Source of the DNA: Angiostrongylus vasorum
Taxonomy: Eukaryota > Nematoda > Chromadorea > Rhabditida > Metastrongylidae
Reading direction: 5' to 3'
DNA length: 64,000 bases
Assembly: GCA_018806985.1 (NCBI GenBank)
Contig: JADANN010000352.1
Span: 930,001 to 994,000 of the forward strand
Of this stretch, positions 43,960-54,619 are shown piece after piece. How positions within the stretch are numbered: position 1 is the stretch's first letter; every line of letters begins with the position of its first letter. The translations under genes were made by a program, and so were the position numbers. Under the pieces are notes generated by a model, which ran no database searches, was not told the DNA's origin, and saw only the letters and a program-made list of their open reading frames with translations.

Positions 43960-44130
43960 GTAGTAGGAAACGCGTCAACCCGGCTATCCCAAGACTCCAG
44001 AGAGAATCGGTCCGATCAGCATTCAACGACGTCCATAAAGAAGACGACAATCTTCAAGCAGCAGTCGAACCCACAAGCGAAAAGTTCGAAAAGCTGGATC
44101 CGAACAGTAGATGTGAAGATGGGTCGTGTG
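43960..44130 (+). repeat. SINE family D, 3' part
   Basis: ccggctatcccaagactcc to cttcaagcagcagtcgaacc. It is followed by an inverted D copy, so the two form a loose inverted pair. Confidence 0.6.
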
Positions 44131-44199
44131 GGATAAATAAAAAAAACTGATACACTACCGGATGGAGTCGAATGCAAGCGGCATCTCATAGGGTTTGAT

Positions 44200-44450
44200 C
44201 GACAACGCATATTGAAGATTTTCCTTTCCTCGTGATTGTTGTCTGGTCGAGTCGATTCTCCCTAGAGTTTTGATGTAGCCGGGTGAGAGCGCTCCCACTT
44301 AGTTTACAGACAATGAGCTTTTACCAGACAAGTCCGGTACCAAATTCCCAGCCCCGGAGGGATGGGAGGCTTACCGAGTCGGAGGTGAGATCGAACCAAC
44401 ACCGTGCTTTGATGATCCACATCACTACCACTGTGCTCATTTTCGTAATG
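44200..44450 (-). repeat. SINE family D copy
   Basis: Minus-strand head gagcacagtggtagtgatgt, B-box region gttggttcgatctcacc, central block atccctccggggctggg. Confidence 0.7.
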
Positions 44451-44506
44451 GAAAATGAAAATGACGCTGTGGTTTTTATTGTAGTTTAGTTCTAGTCGTA
44501 GTTTTT

Positions 44507-44807
44507 AACTTATTATTTACTGCCTACTCTTTTTAATGGCAGGGTATATATTGCGAAATATAACTTTAATGATGCTGAGATATTTGCAAAACTCCAGACC
44601 GCAGCTGTCTGCGGTGGGGAAAGAACGTGCTATTGTCCTTTCTGGGGAGTAACGCGTTCACCACCACACCATGCAGGTCCTTCTTTTTCGCCTGTCTCTG
44701 AGCTAGTTCTATCGACCAGTGCCATCAGCAATCACCCATCAGCGGGATTGATCTGGGGAGCCCAAATCGTAGTCACCTGCGGCCTGGAGTTTTGCAAATA
44801 TCTTGCT
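44507..44807 (-). repeat. SINE family B fold-back with 9-bp direct repeats
   Basis: The 3' end is at left (aacttattatttactgcctac), the head in the middle and the 5' extension at right, ending in an inverted piece of its own body (ggagttttgcaaatatct). Bounded by gtagttttt at 44498-44506 and 44808-44816. Confidence 0.8.
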
Positions 44808-44934
44808 GTAGTTTTTCAATAAAATGGCTTCCAAAATATATCTCTGGGAACCGATTTTTATTTAGCCTCGGTCATAAATAGTCAGTACCTTCTTGTGCAG
44901 TAGTGAGCTGGTGCGAGGGGTGGTATGAAAGTAT

Positions 44935-45190
44935 TTATTCGGCTAACGTTTCGACGTCTTCATCTTCGTCAGAGCAGCATTAATCCGACTCGATGGTCCA
45001 CAGCTGGTCGTTCTCGCGATGCGTGCGTTCGTCTTTCTTGCCGAGTCGAATCCGATGAAGTGAAGCACCGATCGAATGATGGAATGATGAACCATTCTTA
45101 TTATCATTCAGCCGTACCTTTTTCAAGCTGGTCGGATGTTGGTCGGTTCCCGTAATCCAATATGATCTGCTGTTTGACGGGCTATGTGTC
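44935..45190 (-). repeat. Penelope-type fragment with hammerhead-like motif
   Basis: The flank ccgactcgatggtccacagc matches the fragment at 23.5 kb. The core is at 44942-44980. Confidence 0.6.
44942..44980 (-). ncRNA. hammerhead-ribozyme-like motif
   Basis: Minus strand: gctgct, CTGACGA, a, GATG aaga CGTC, GAAA, CGTT, agcc. Stem II has one T·G wobble in place of the C-G pair of the 23.5 kb copy, so pairing is kept. Confidence 0.55.
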
Positions 45191-45330
45191 CTTTTGTAGT
45201 CGGTGGTTTACTAGCTGGCTGCAGTAGTAATACACCTCTAAAAACTGACTTTTATTTAACCTCGGCACAGATAGTCAATACATTCTTGGACTGTCGAGCT
45301 GACACGAAGTTGACAAAAAGACTGGTTGGA

Positions 45331-45560
45331 CTAACGTCTTTTCGTCTTCGTCTTTATCAGAACTGCGTGGATTCGAGTCGATCCATAGGTGGTCGTCCTT
45401 GCGATATGGGTGTTCGCCGTGGCACCGACTCCAATGAAGTGGAGCACATGATGGACAAGTGTAGATCATCAACATGGATCAATCTGGCTCTGAAGAAGAG
45501 GAAGACGTCAGAGCTTTAGCCGGAGAATTATTTCATACCAACGTTGTCTCAGCTCAGCAG
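45331..45560. repeat. Penelope-type inverted pair, decayed
   Basis: Minus-strand block ttctgataaagacg (45331-45366) and a + block ggctctgaagaag...gacgtc (45484-45518), about 120 bp apart. Both cores have lost GAAA. Confidence 0.5.
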
Positions 45561-45802
45561 TCCAAGAAGGTATAGCCCTCGGAAGTTCCGCTTTATTTAT
45601 AGCGCATGTGTGTACGAAAGCATTACGTTAGCAGTATATCTGTCACTATTTTTTTCATATTGCTTTCTCAGTACTTTCTCTATATATCATTACGTAATAT
45701 TTTATCATAGGTGTTAAAATCGGTCAAAAATATGAACAGTAGTGATAGTCATTCAGAAGAACAGTAGTGAATTAGTACGTAGGACAAAAAATCAGTTGAG
45801 AT

Positions 45803-46030
45803 AACTTCAACGAAGCTGAGATACTTGCAAAAGTCTGGACCGCAGGTGCCTATGGTGGGGAACGAACGCGATATTGTTCTTTCCGGGGAGTAACGCGTTC
45901 ACCACCACACCATGCGGGTCCTTCGTTTCGCCTGTCTCTCAGCTAGTTCTAATGATCTTTTTGCCACCAGCAATCACCCGTCATTATATTTCGCAATATA
46001 CCCTGCCGTCAAAAACAGTGGGCAGTGAGT
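45803..46030 (-). repeat. SINE family B copy flanked by about 16-bp direct repeats
   Basis: aaaatcagttgagata occurs at about 45787-45802 and 46031-46046. The tRNA-like head is on the minus strand. The right end is gggcagtgagtaaaaaagg, which is itself a 3'-end-like sequence on +, so the copy is again inverted at one end. Confidence 0.75.
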
Positions 46031-46337
46031 AAAAAAGGTTAAAATCAGTTGAGATATTTATTCTTTGAAGAAAGGCTCTTCGTATTGATGTCAGAATCGT
46101 TTTAAGTGCTATTAGCATAACCCCTACAATATAGATAATTGTCGTTTAGGATTTCATTGATTCAACTTTGTGCTATAAAAAACTCTCACACAGAGCCTAT
46201 TCTCATCATTGGCTTGTCTCATAAGAGTTATGGTGACCCTCCTAACTCATTTTCATATAGACATTTCGTCATACTCTAGAAACTAAATAACCCAAAGTGT
46301 TTTGATGCTTGTAGATAAAATCTAGCTAGGTATCGTT

Positions 46338-46725
46338 CCCTTCCAACGGTTTACCGCCCTCATCGTAGCTGGGAAGTGTTGGTGGGTGTCGGGCTGTAAT
46401 GGAGAGCGAGAGGATTCATCACCTGGCACGGTCTCCCAAGCTGAAAAAGGTGTCCGGCGTCTCCATCAGGAAGTCTAGCTAAGAGTAAACCAATACCAGG
46501 ATCCACCACCGTCCTGGTATCAAAGTCGCATGGTGGCAAATCTCCCTCTGATCCACAATGGGCAGCGACGAACTGTGGTGGTGAAGACCTGGGGCAGACT
46601 TTGGCCAGGCTGACTTCGGGGTTCGAGGGAACCACTAATGGCTTAACCAGCAAATCTCCGAAAAGTGGTGATTATGCTGGGACCCACACAACTAGTGAAG
46701 ACGGGTCGTTTGAGTATCAAGTATT
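46338..46725 (-). repeat. repeat family C copy
   Basis: Full-length. The shared frame is open for 97 codons (46360-46653, minus), including CGSEGDLPPCDFDTRT. Confidence 0.9.
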
Positions 46726-46834
46726 GTTCAATTATGGACGGAAACGGGGTTAAACGTTGTTGGTGAGGTGTTGAACCGGCGACGTATGCTTCCTTGTCAA
46801 ACGCACAAGTTTCTTACACATAGAAAACACTAGC

Positions 46835-46995
46835 GATATTTCAGTGATGCTGAGATATTCTGCAAAACTCGGACCGCAGGTGTTTACGGTGGGGAACGAA
46901 ACGCGCTATTGTCCTTTCCGGGGAGTAACGCGTTCACCACCACACCATGAGGGTCCTTCGTCTCGCCTGTCTCTCAGCTAGTTCTATCGATATTT
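46835..46995 (-). repeat. SINE family B copy, truncated
   Basis: cagtgatgctgagatattc to ctcagctagttctatcgat. The tail part is missing. Confidence 0.75.
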
Positions 46996-46999
46996 ATTA

Positions 47000-47755
47000 G
47001 AGCATCATAGTTTCCCTTCTTTTCATTTATTAACGAAAATTGTTGTGATTAGAAGAGGTATTGGGGATAGTGGTAGTAAGTAACAGTTGTAGAACGTGAT
47101 TATTGAATCAGTCATGGCGTAAATGTCTTTCTTTTTTCCTTTTTAAAATACGGAACGGACAAAAGTGAATATGTGAGTGAGATAAGAGAGTGGCAATGCA
47201 CACTGGATCGGTTTTCTACGCACCTGGCTCATCGAACGTTCCATCCGTTTAGGGTTAGGTGAATGATGCCAGGTTTGCTTGGGAATGCAGAAATAACAAC
47301 TTAATATATAGGGTATACGTTTGAAAGTCACTGTATAGGCCAGTTACGCATCAGTCTTTGGCGACTCTAGAAGTGGAGTCCAACGTAGGACGCATTCCAC
47401 AGAAATCGAATGACGGCGAATGCTTGGTCTTTTTTTTGTTTTCATCATGTATATTAAAAGCTTTGTTATATTGCATCCATAAGATAAGTCGAATAGTTCA
47501 GATTTTTCCGACGTTTTCTTCTGGTTCTGGTTCAAATCGACTTTAAAACCGGATTTACATGAGTGAAGTTCAGCCCTTAGCGACCATTTCGCCTTACTAG
47601 CGTCACTAAACAACACTAAACATCCGAATGGCTTCCGGCTTATGAAAGTTGTACGCTCATCGACAACGGTACAAAAAAGTTTTCTTGTTGTTTTTCTGTT
47701 TTCTCAAATTTTTGTCCCTCCACTTTCTCGAAAGTATTTTTCTTAACCACTTAAA
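47000..47755. other. no firm feature
   Basis: Unique sequence. A SINE-A-like word (gtatacgtttgaaagtcactg) near 47.31 kb is too short to call. Confidence 0.4.
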
Positions 47756-47761
47756 AATTAG

Positions 47762-48009
47762 TCAAACGAGAAAGCGTAAGATATATTCATCCCGAAATAG
47801 GAACGCAATTTTTTCTCCTGGAATTATGTAAGTAGGACTCGTTTGAAGCAGTTGTCACTCCATGATTTCTTCTCAGTTCTTAAACTCTTTTGTCTGTCAT
47901 TGCAGCGCTCAGGTTACCTTGTGATAAATTCCGTGTGAAAACGAGGAGACGGCGTGCATCCCACTTTTTCCAGTGCCATAAGTGCCATAGCCAATACATT
48001 AAATTTTAA
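47762..48009 (+). CDS. possible last two exons of a gene with a CxxC end
   Basis: Exon 47762-47827 (donor gtaagtag; acceptor uncertain) encodes KRESVRYIHPEIGTQFFLLE with exit phase 1. After a 78-bp intron ending gtctgtcattgcag, exon 47906-48009 enters in phase 1: LRLPCDKFRVKTRRRRASHF, then FQCHKCHSQYIKF and TAA. The phases agree, and the composition is protein-like with a basic patch and Cys-x2-Cys. A zinc-binding end is possible but not shown. Another frame (exit phase 2) would end after IAQVTL. Confidence 0.4.
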
Positions 48010-48188
48010 TTCAACCACTGTTGGTTGCCGTGGTTATTGCAAGAACCCTTGCTTATGTTCCGAATTTTTTCTCTTGAATCGCAGAGAAATCTGATACATC
48101 GTGAATCTCTCATTAAAATAGAAAATACTTCATCGACCTTCGAGAGAATGCCGTAGATAGCTATGCCGACCTTAACACAAGCAAGCAA
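48006..48188 (-). CDS. doubtful coding frame, convergent with the previous entry
   Basis: A minus-strand frame of 60 codons (ACVKVGIAIYGILSKVDE, then RFLCDSREKIRNISKG) ends at TAA next to the stop of the + exon at 48009. Coding-like composition is the only support. Confidence 0.2.
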   Translation of the reverse strand: MLACVKVGIAIYGILSKVDEVFSILMRDSRCIRFLCDSREKIRNISKGSCNNHGNQQWLN

Positions 48189-48800
48189 CTAAGGCCTTCT
48201 TTAGAAACTTTTAAGCGCGCCGCGCTGTCATCTAGTACGGCTCAAAGCACCCTCCTCATTCATTCTGATGGCTCACTGGAGCTGTACTTAGAGGTGTTTG
48301 TGGTGGTATGTGGGTAGGGCTGTCAACGGCTTCATGGTTTACTGCTTTCTCTTTCCAATAACATATCGAATGCTGGTTCAGCATATCTTCCTTGAAATCA
48401 TATATAATAATGCTAAAGTACTTCCAGGTGTTCACGATAGATAACCGCTAGCGCTTTTAAGTCCGAGGAAAGTTTTCTGTCTTTGAATAAGTTTTCCCAG
48501 AACTACATCAATTTTTGTAGTCAGAATGGTCCCCTATACACTTTGATCAGCCGTCGAACATTGCTTTACGGCCTGAATCACGAAGTAATAAAAAGGTACA
48601 GCACGGATCAGAGAGCAAATTTTGTGTCCATTAAAGATACCTTGCCATCTAAATTTTGTTCTAATAAGTAACTAGGTTCTTCTTTTCACTGACGTTGAAA
48701 TATTTTTTGAATTAATGCGATGATTATAATTATTATATTATTGGAAACCGAGATGGTGAAGTAGTGAAATACTATGCCATAAACACTTACTTAAACGTAA

Positions 48801-48971
48801 ATGGTCTTCAAGTCAATCCTCGAACGACTGCTCTATCCATTTCTGGCTATAGTATCCAATATTGAAATCGTTTGGCTGAGAATAAAACACACAAGTCTTG
48901 TCCATCGATTGCCATCGCCAGTTATCCCGAAGGCGCAAGTCGTCCGCAGAGACTTCGTGAAAGATTTATAG
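48801..48971 (+). CDS. intact short ORF, 56 codons
   Basis: ATG at 48801, directly after an in-frame TAA, to TAG at 48969-48971. It begins MVFKSILERLLYPFLAIVSN, a hydrophobic N-terminus, and ends PKAQVVRRDFVKDL. It is too short for a firm call and no family was recognised. It could be a small single-exon gene or part of an exon. Confidence 0.3.
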   Translation: MVFKSILERLLYPFLAIVSNIEIVWLRIKHTSLVHRLPSPVIPKAQVVRRDFVKDL

Positions 48972-49578
48972 ATGTGGTATGAATTTCACATCTTAGTTAT
49001 GTGATAGTGACGAAAGAGACATTTTGCAGTCCTCCTTCTTCACAATTTAGAACCCCTTCAAGGATTTTACAATCTCTTTGAACCTATAGGAATATCACGG
49101 AACCATCTTTTTCAGATTATGCGCAAACGTTTCTAAGTTGTTTTCGAAATGGAAATTTTTATTTACAAGTGAATCGAAAGTGTTTGCTCACCAGGGAAAC
49201 AATAAATGATTTGATCAATGACGAGGTTGATAAGAATATGGTCTTGGGAATTACTGAATCAAGAGGGTTTTCTACGATTAGCTAGGAGGTTGTTTTTGAC
49301 TTCACGAATTGTTCTTTGTGTTTTCAACCTCGGAAGTTCTGAATGGTGTTGTCTGAGTGAGGAACGAGCAATGCCTATCCCGTGGGAGATGTCAGTTATG
49401 ATTCGTATAGTTATCTTACGCCAGCATCTTCATAAACGATTGACCTGGCAAACGATAGTTGACAAGCTGAAAGATATTCATCCTTCCTTGGTCTGTGATA
49501 ACACTGGATGACGTACTCCTTTCGTGAAATGATTTTTGTTTCACTTTTTTCGCAGTGTTTTGCCTCTGCTCCTAGCAT

Positions 49579-49798
49579 CGACTTTCTATTAACCTCGGCA
49601 TTGGAATATGAATGCGTCGTTTTCTTGTTTCAGCAATCGCGAGGTTGTCACTGACATGTCAGTATACCCTTCCAGGCTCTGAAGAAGGCGATACTGCCGA
49701 AACGTCAGCTACTGTTGTATTGTATTGTGTTTTTCTATGGAAGTAAATGTATGCTGTTTAACAACCTCGCGATTGCTGAACAAGAAAAACGACGCATT
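49579..49798 (+). repeat. Penelope-derived mini-element, fold-back, with 13-bp target-site duplication
   Basis: The 220-bp insert is flanked by ctgctcctagcat at 49566-49578 and 49799-49811. Arms of about 38 bp (49610-49648 and 49761-49798: gcgtcgttttcttgttt / complement) are inverted. A hammerhead-like core lies between them. There is no coding sequence. Confidence 0.85.
49671..49710 (+). ncRNA. hammerhead-ribozyme-like motif inside the mini-element
   Basis: ttccaggct, CTGAAGA, a, GGC gatact GCC, GAAA, CGTC, agct. The core blocks are intact apart from the extra A. Stem II is 3 bp. Confidence 0.6.
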
Positions 49799-50037
49799 CT
49801 GCTCCTAGCATTTATTGTTCTGTTCTATACCATATTCTCTTCGTAAAGGTCTTTTTGGTTTGTTACTACTTCTCACCCGGTCTCGGATGACATCGGCTGA
49901 CGTGCTCCTGTCCTGGATAATTTTGTTGCACTTCTTCGTGGAGTTCTACCTCTCCTTCTACCACTTATCGTTCCTTACCACATTCTATTTGTAACTGCTG
50001 CTCTTTTGAATCCTTGCTACTGTTCTTAAAAACAAAT

Positions 50038-50203
50038 ATGGTGTTGTTTTTTGTTCTACTTATAAATACCTATGTTGTGACCGTCCCGTCTGTCCCTCAG
50101 ATACGGAGTTGCTCTTATATCAAGATAATGTGCACGGAGCACTGCTCATCTTTAAAGTTGCTTTTTGAATTATTTTTTTGGCAAATGCTTCAGGAAATTT
50201 CTA
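50038..50203 (+). CDS. possible first exon of a small secreted protein
   Basis: ATG at 50038, then MVLFFVLLINTYVVTVPS, a plausible signal peptide, then CSYIKIMCTEHC with three cysteines. A donor-like gtaagg follows at 50204; without splicing the frame reads on to a TGA at about 50247 (70 residues). No family is recognised. Hydrophobic starts are common in AT-rich DNA, so confidence is low. Confidence 0.3.
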
Positions 50204-50617
50204 GTAAGGAAAATCTCATTGTGACTTCTTGTACCTTGCGTTTATGAGTGGGTTTTTACTGGGAATCGATGAAATATGATTAGAAGCACTGTTAAAAGGT
50301 TTTTCAATAAAGCACGTGGTCTCATTCTTTCTGTTAGCAAGTGATTAGGACAAAGTAGTTTTGTTCAGATTGTACCAATTTCAGTTGCTAGTGAAGGAAA
50401 TAGATATTGTCACACATTTTTTACTCTTTAATCAGTTAAACATCTAATCGATTCAATCGATATTGGAGTAGGGAATGTTGCACAAAATTCCCAGTTCCTC
50501 TATCTTCCTCAATATTTTTTGTAAGTTAGTGGGTGGGTTATGTTGCTTGTTAATTATTGTAACTATCAAGCGTAGCAGAAATGCATATTCTTGATTAACA
50601 ACAGTAGTGACTTTCTA

Positions 50618-50895
50618 GGGCACGTGTTACGCAACGGTCGGATGCCCCTTGCAACACACACCGGTGACTGATCCCGCACCCGTGGCTCACCAAGCCTTCC
50701 ATCCCTCCGGTGTCGGCGAATTGGTACCAGACTTATCTGCGAGGATAGCAGCAGTGGCTCGATACATCGGTAGGCCACCACGAGTCATGTAAAGGCCAGA
50801 TATGCATCCAATCACCTCCAACGAAGCTTAATGAAGTCGATTGCATGGCGCATCCCTCAGGGGATTGATCAACGCCGAGGGATTTATCTTTTATT
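50618..50895 (+). repeat. SINE family A copy
   Basis: Head gggcacgtgttacgcaacgg; 3' end gggatttatcttttatttgg. The core is well preserved. Confidence 0.85.
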
Positions 50896-50899
50896 TGGT

Positions 50900-51520
50900 G
50901 ACTTTCTAAAAATAGTAGCATTCTTCATAAAAATTTATATTTGATGCTCAATACAGAATATTTGGACTCCAGTTTCAATTTTTCCTAGAAAAAATTCATT
51001 TGCTGTGGTTAAAACACAGCTTTTAAAAGTAACAAACAGTTATAGATGACAAATTACCTGCTTAGTGTCGGTCTCAGTGATACCTGCACTCGAGAAGATT
51101 TAAAAAACAATTACGCCATTCGAGAAAATAACTCGTTTTTCTTCAATTTAATACTAAAGTTGAATGTCTTAACCATATGGAACAGGTGAAAGTCTGATTA
51201 GATGAAAACTTATTATAAAGTGATTGACTAAGTCGTCATATCAACTTTGTGTAGAGAGAAAATTCATGCAATCAACTTAGCTCTTAAAGATGGATACGGT
51301 ACTTTTTTGTCCATTTTTTTCACGTTGTCAATTAAGAAGTCAGTAAAAAATTATATTGTGAGCTTATCTTATGAGTAAATATTTTATCAACTGTATAAAT
51401 TTATAGAGTGAGACCAATAGGCGAGGTTGTTGGATGAAATTTAAGATGTATAGTGTGACATAATAGAATGGTATGATGTGGCTTCAATAAGAGAAATATG
51501 ACTTCATAACATGCACGTTT
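50900..51520. other. no feature seen
   Basis: AT-rich unique sequence. Confidence 0.45.
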
Positions 51521-51529
51521 TTTACTTGG

Positions 51530-51858
51530 GTACTTGAATGGCCAGTCGTCACTGCTGAGTGTGGGCTGCAGCACAGTCTCTACTTTTTCGGAGTTTCACT
51601 TGTTTAGCCATTGTGGTTCCCTGGAGTCCCGAGCTCAGCCAGGCCAATGTCTGCTCTAGGTCGTCACCATCACAAGCACTCGACGTCCTTGTGGATCAGA
51701 TTGAGATTTGCCACTATGCGACTAGCTTAATATCAGGACGGTAGTGGATCCTTGTACTTATTTACTCTTAGCTGAGGAGATGAATCCACCCACTGTACAT
51801 CGCAACCTGACAGTCAGGAACACCTCCCTAGCCACAATGAGTCGGTAAATCGCTTGCA
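51530..51858 (+). repeat. repeat family C copy, 3' deletion
   Basis: The shared frame is broken after 61 codons. The segment tgatggaaacg...agacc is deleted near 51775. Confidence 0.8.
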
Positions 51859-51859
51859 C

Positions 51860-53465
51860 GTTCTTATCAATTAAAAGTGTGAATTTCTATTTCACTACTT
51901 ACAGAATATTGTAAGTCATATAGGAAGCCAGTTTTTGTCACATACTTGACATATGATACTCAGATACTATTCTAGAACCTTTTGATCAGTATGATTCTCT
52001 TATTTTATAAAAATCTTATCTTATATAAGCCGGCATATTTCAATAAAAAACTTTCCTAGCTTTGGATTTTACGAAGATTAATATCTCATTTTTAACCGCA
52101 CGACGGGTTTTGTTTCCTTTACGTTTCTGGTAATTTCATCACTCATTGTGTCATGTGTTTACTCAGACACTATTGGATTACATCGTTGAACAAACGTATA
52201 GAAAAATCGTCGCCTCACGTAGAGCTCTTTATGGAGTGGACGAGTTGTCGCTGATCCAACTAGAAGCGACAATTCATCCCTCAATAAACACTACCGAATT
52301 TGTGTTCACTTTAGTGGAAGTGTGAGCCTCGTTTATAATTTTGTCAAGCTCTGCTTTCTGGACTACAGTCGTCTAATATTCGAACCAGGTTGAGCGACGT
52401 ATTACTAAGCGAAGACATGGAAAAAAAAAGTGAACCAAGGTTTTAGTCGATATTCCTAGTAATATTATGGACTTTTATGATAACTAATTTTTTCCCTTAA
52501 TAGTTTAACTAAAAGCCAGTTGCCCATTTTTTATAAGAGTGACAGGGTTTGGCTATATTTTCTTACAAATGTTTTTAAGTTTCTCTTTGCGTTTATGAGT
52601 TCATCGTAGTTTGTCCTAAAAATGCCTATTCGTTCTACTCGAGATTTCCTTTTTAGTGAGCCTCTTTAAATTTTGTTGAAGAAGTCCGACTAGATTATTA
52701 AGGATAGACTTTACTCATCATTAGTGATCTCAATGCTTTTCATCTTCTTCTTCATTTCTTCCATTTCTTAAAAAGTGATGAACATATTTGTTGAACATGA
52801 AAGTTATCCGGATGTGCTTTCTGGTGCCGTATGTGTACGTATTTGATGTCTATGCTTTTCAAATTTGCTAGAAGGAATATGGGAAAGGGTACTTAACTAC
52901 TCCCATTATTTAATTTAGCCTTGAATTAAACACTATTTATTATAATAGAGAATTGGTAGGCATCGTTGCTGTAGAAACAAAACCGAAGTCCTATTAAATT
53001 ACCTCCGTCAAAGGACTCCATTATGTTCTTATAACTGGCTTCCAGAGGAACGGTGCTATGGAAGCTTGATTGATGAAAGTTAACCTTAACACTTTAACAG
53101 AAATGAAACTAGAAAAAGTTGTTCGAGCCCTGTTATGAAAAGGTGTTTAAAAGATTTATGAGGAACGAGCATTGTAAAAATAATCGTTGTTTTGGTTTTT
53201 TGAAAGAAACGATAGAAAAGTCTTAGTAAACACGTCCTCCATGTCTCCAGTAGTCTTGACTTATGACAACTCTTTGATTAGCCGTTTTTCGCTTCCGCAA
53301 TTATGGAAACTAAACGTCTTCGTGTCACAAAAAGCATACTTAGTCTGTTTTTCCTTCTACTTAACCTTTTTTTTCCCATCTTTGGCGTATTTCTTTCCCT
53401 ATTATCTGCATAAATGTCTTTGGTAGTTTAATGTTCTTCAGAACGATGTCGTTCAGTGAAAAACA
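51860..53465. other. no firm feature in 1.6 kb
   Basis: Strongly AT-rich, with no recognisable repeat family. An 80-codon + frame at 53187-53426 is open without splice or start support. Confidence 0.4.
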
Positions 53466-53468
53466 AGT

Positions 53469-53615
53469 ATGGGAGAGCTAATCATGAAGCCAATAGTGTC
53501 CATGGAGCAAGGAGACAGAGCCAACCGGCTGGCCAAACTATTTTCACCGAATGAAGTCGAAACGGAAGGATTCGCAAAATTTGCCGAACCCAAAAAATCT
53601 TGTAGAAAAAATTAA
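53469..53615 (+). CDS. intact short ORF, 48 codons
   Basis: ATG at 53469 (an in-frame TGA lies just upstream) to TAA at 53613-53615. The sequence (MGELIMKPIVSMEQGDRANR, then LAKLFSPNEVETEGFAKF, then EPKKSC) has higher GC than the flanks and looks strongly coding. It could be a whole small gene or an initial exon. No family is recognised. Confidence 0.4.
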   Translation: MGELIMKPIVSMEQGDRANRLAKLFSPNEVETEGFAKFAEPKKSCRKN

Positions 53616-54343
53616 ATTGAGCTTAAAACTAAGGTTAACTTCATGCACTCGATGGGTTTTATGCATTTTATACTTTTGTATCCACTATGCCTTTTGCTTC
53701 CAATTAATTCTATATAATGGTTCACACTGCTACTTTACGCCTATGCCTTCTTTATTTACATGATGTTTTAAAATACCTACGAGAAACGTCAGAACGTTGA
53801 GAAACCATGGCCAGCTTCACCTGGCTAGTGATGAAAACTTTCCCACTACAGTATCATTCCAAGCAACTTCTGTTCATTCTGTCCCAATCAAGGCAGATCG
53901 GTGCAAATAAATTTTGCGCTATAAATAACAACTAAGAGACAAAACTAGTCAGGAATTTTAAAATCTTGCAAATGACCATTTTGCTACCTGTTTGGGTTTT
54001 TAATCCTTCAAATCTTAAAGGTTATTTAGAACATTTGTCATTGTGACGTATTCGATGTTTTAGTTACCCAGAAATTTCTAGCTCGGAGAGCTTCAGCTAA
54101 TCTAGATAACAATTTTTTCATAGTCACGGTTTATGTTACGAAAAATTCATTTTGAAAGCTTCATTGTGCAGGATTCCACGGACCCTAGGTTATTTTTCTC
54201 TTCCATGGACTTCTTTGTCTTGTTTGTAATCAATATGCCTACAGCGTATACTCATTTTTAGAAATTCGTTTTTTGTTTTTTAGACATCATCTCTGTCTTT
54301 CTACGTGCTCCTCCCTCTTCTGGATCGTTCATCATTCCTTTAG

Positions 54344-54615
54344 TCTATTCGTTCTTGACGCATCCATGCATATTTTACTTCTTCACGGGGGAGTCTTTAG
54401 CCAGGTGTAACTACCAGTCTGAGGTGCCTCGAGTGTATTACTCTGATAACTCGCTAGACCGTTGCCTTAACGTCTTTATTCATTATATGATCACCAAAAG
54501 AAAGCTAGCGAAATTACTTTTTTTGTTCTTGTATTCTGCGAACTTCCTTTTTCCTTTATGCTCTTGCAGTTCTTGTTCTATTTTCTTCTTCCTATTCTTG
54601 TTTAATGGCCTGTAG
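54344..54615 (+). CDS. possible coding exon, unknown product
   Basis: After a tcattcctttag acceptor, entry phase 1, the frame runs through FFTGESLARCNYQSEVPRVY and SDNSLDRCLNVFIHYMITKR, then becomes hydrophobic and phenylalanine-rich to TAG. The first 50 codons look coding; the rest may be read-through of an intron. Confidence 0.25.
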
Positions 54616-54619
54616 AAAA

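Noticed and set aside
44507..44807. MITE or Mutator-like DNA transposon with long terminal inverted repeats
   Set aside because: Considered because of the inverted ends and 9-bp repeats, but other copies have 11-16-bp duplications, one-sided inversions and A-rich tails, which fit retroposed SINEs better.
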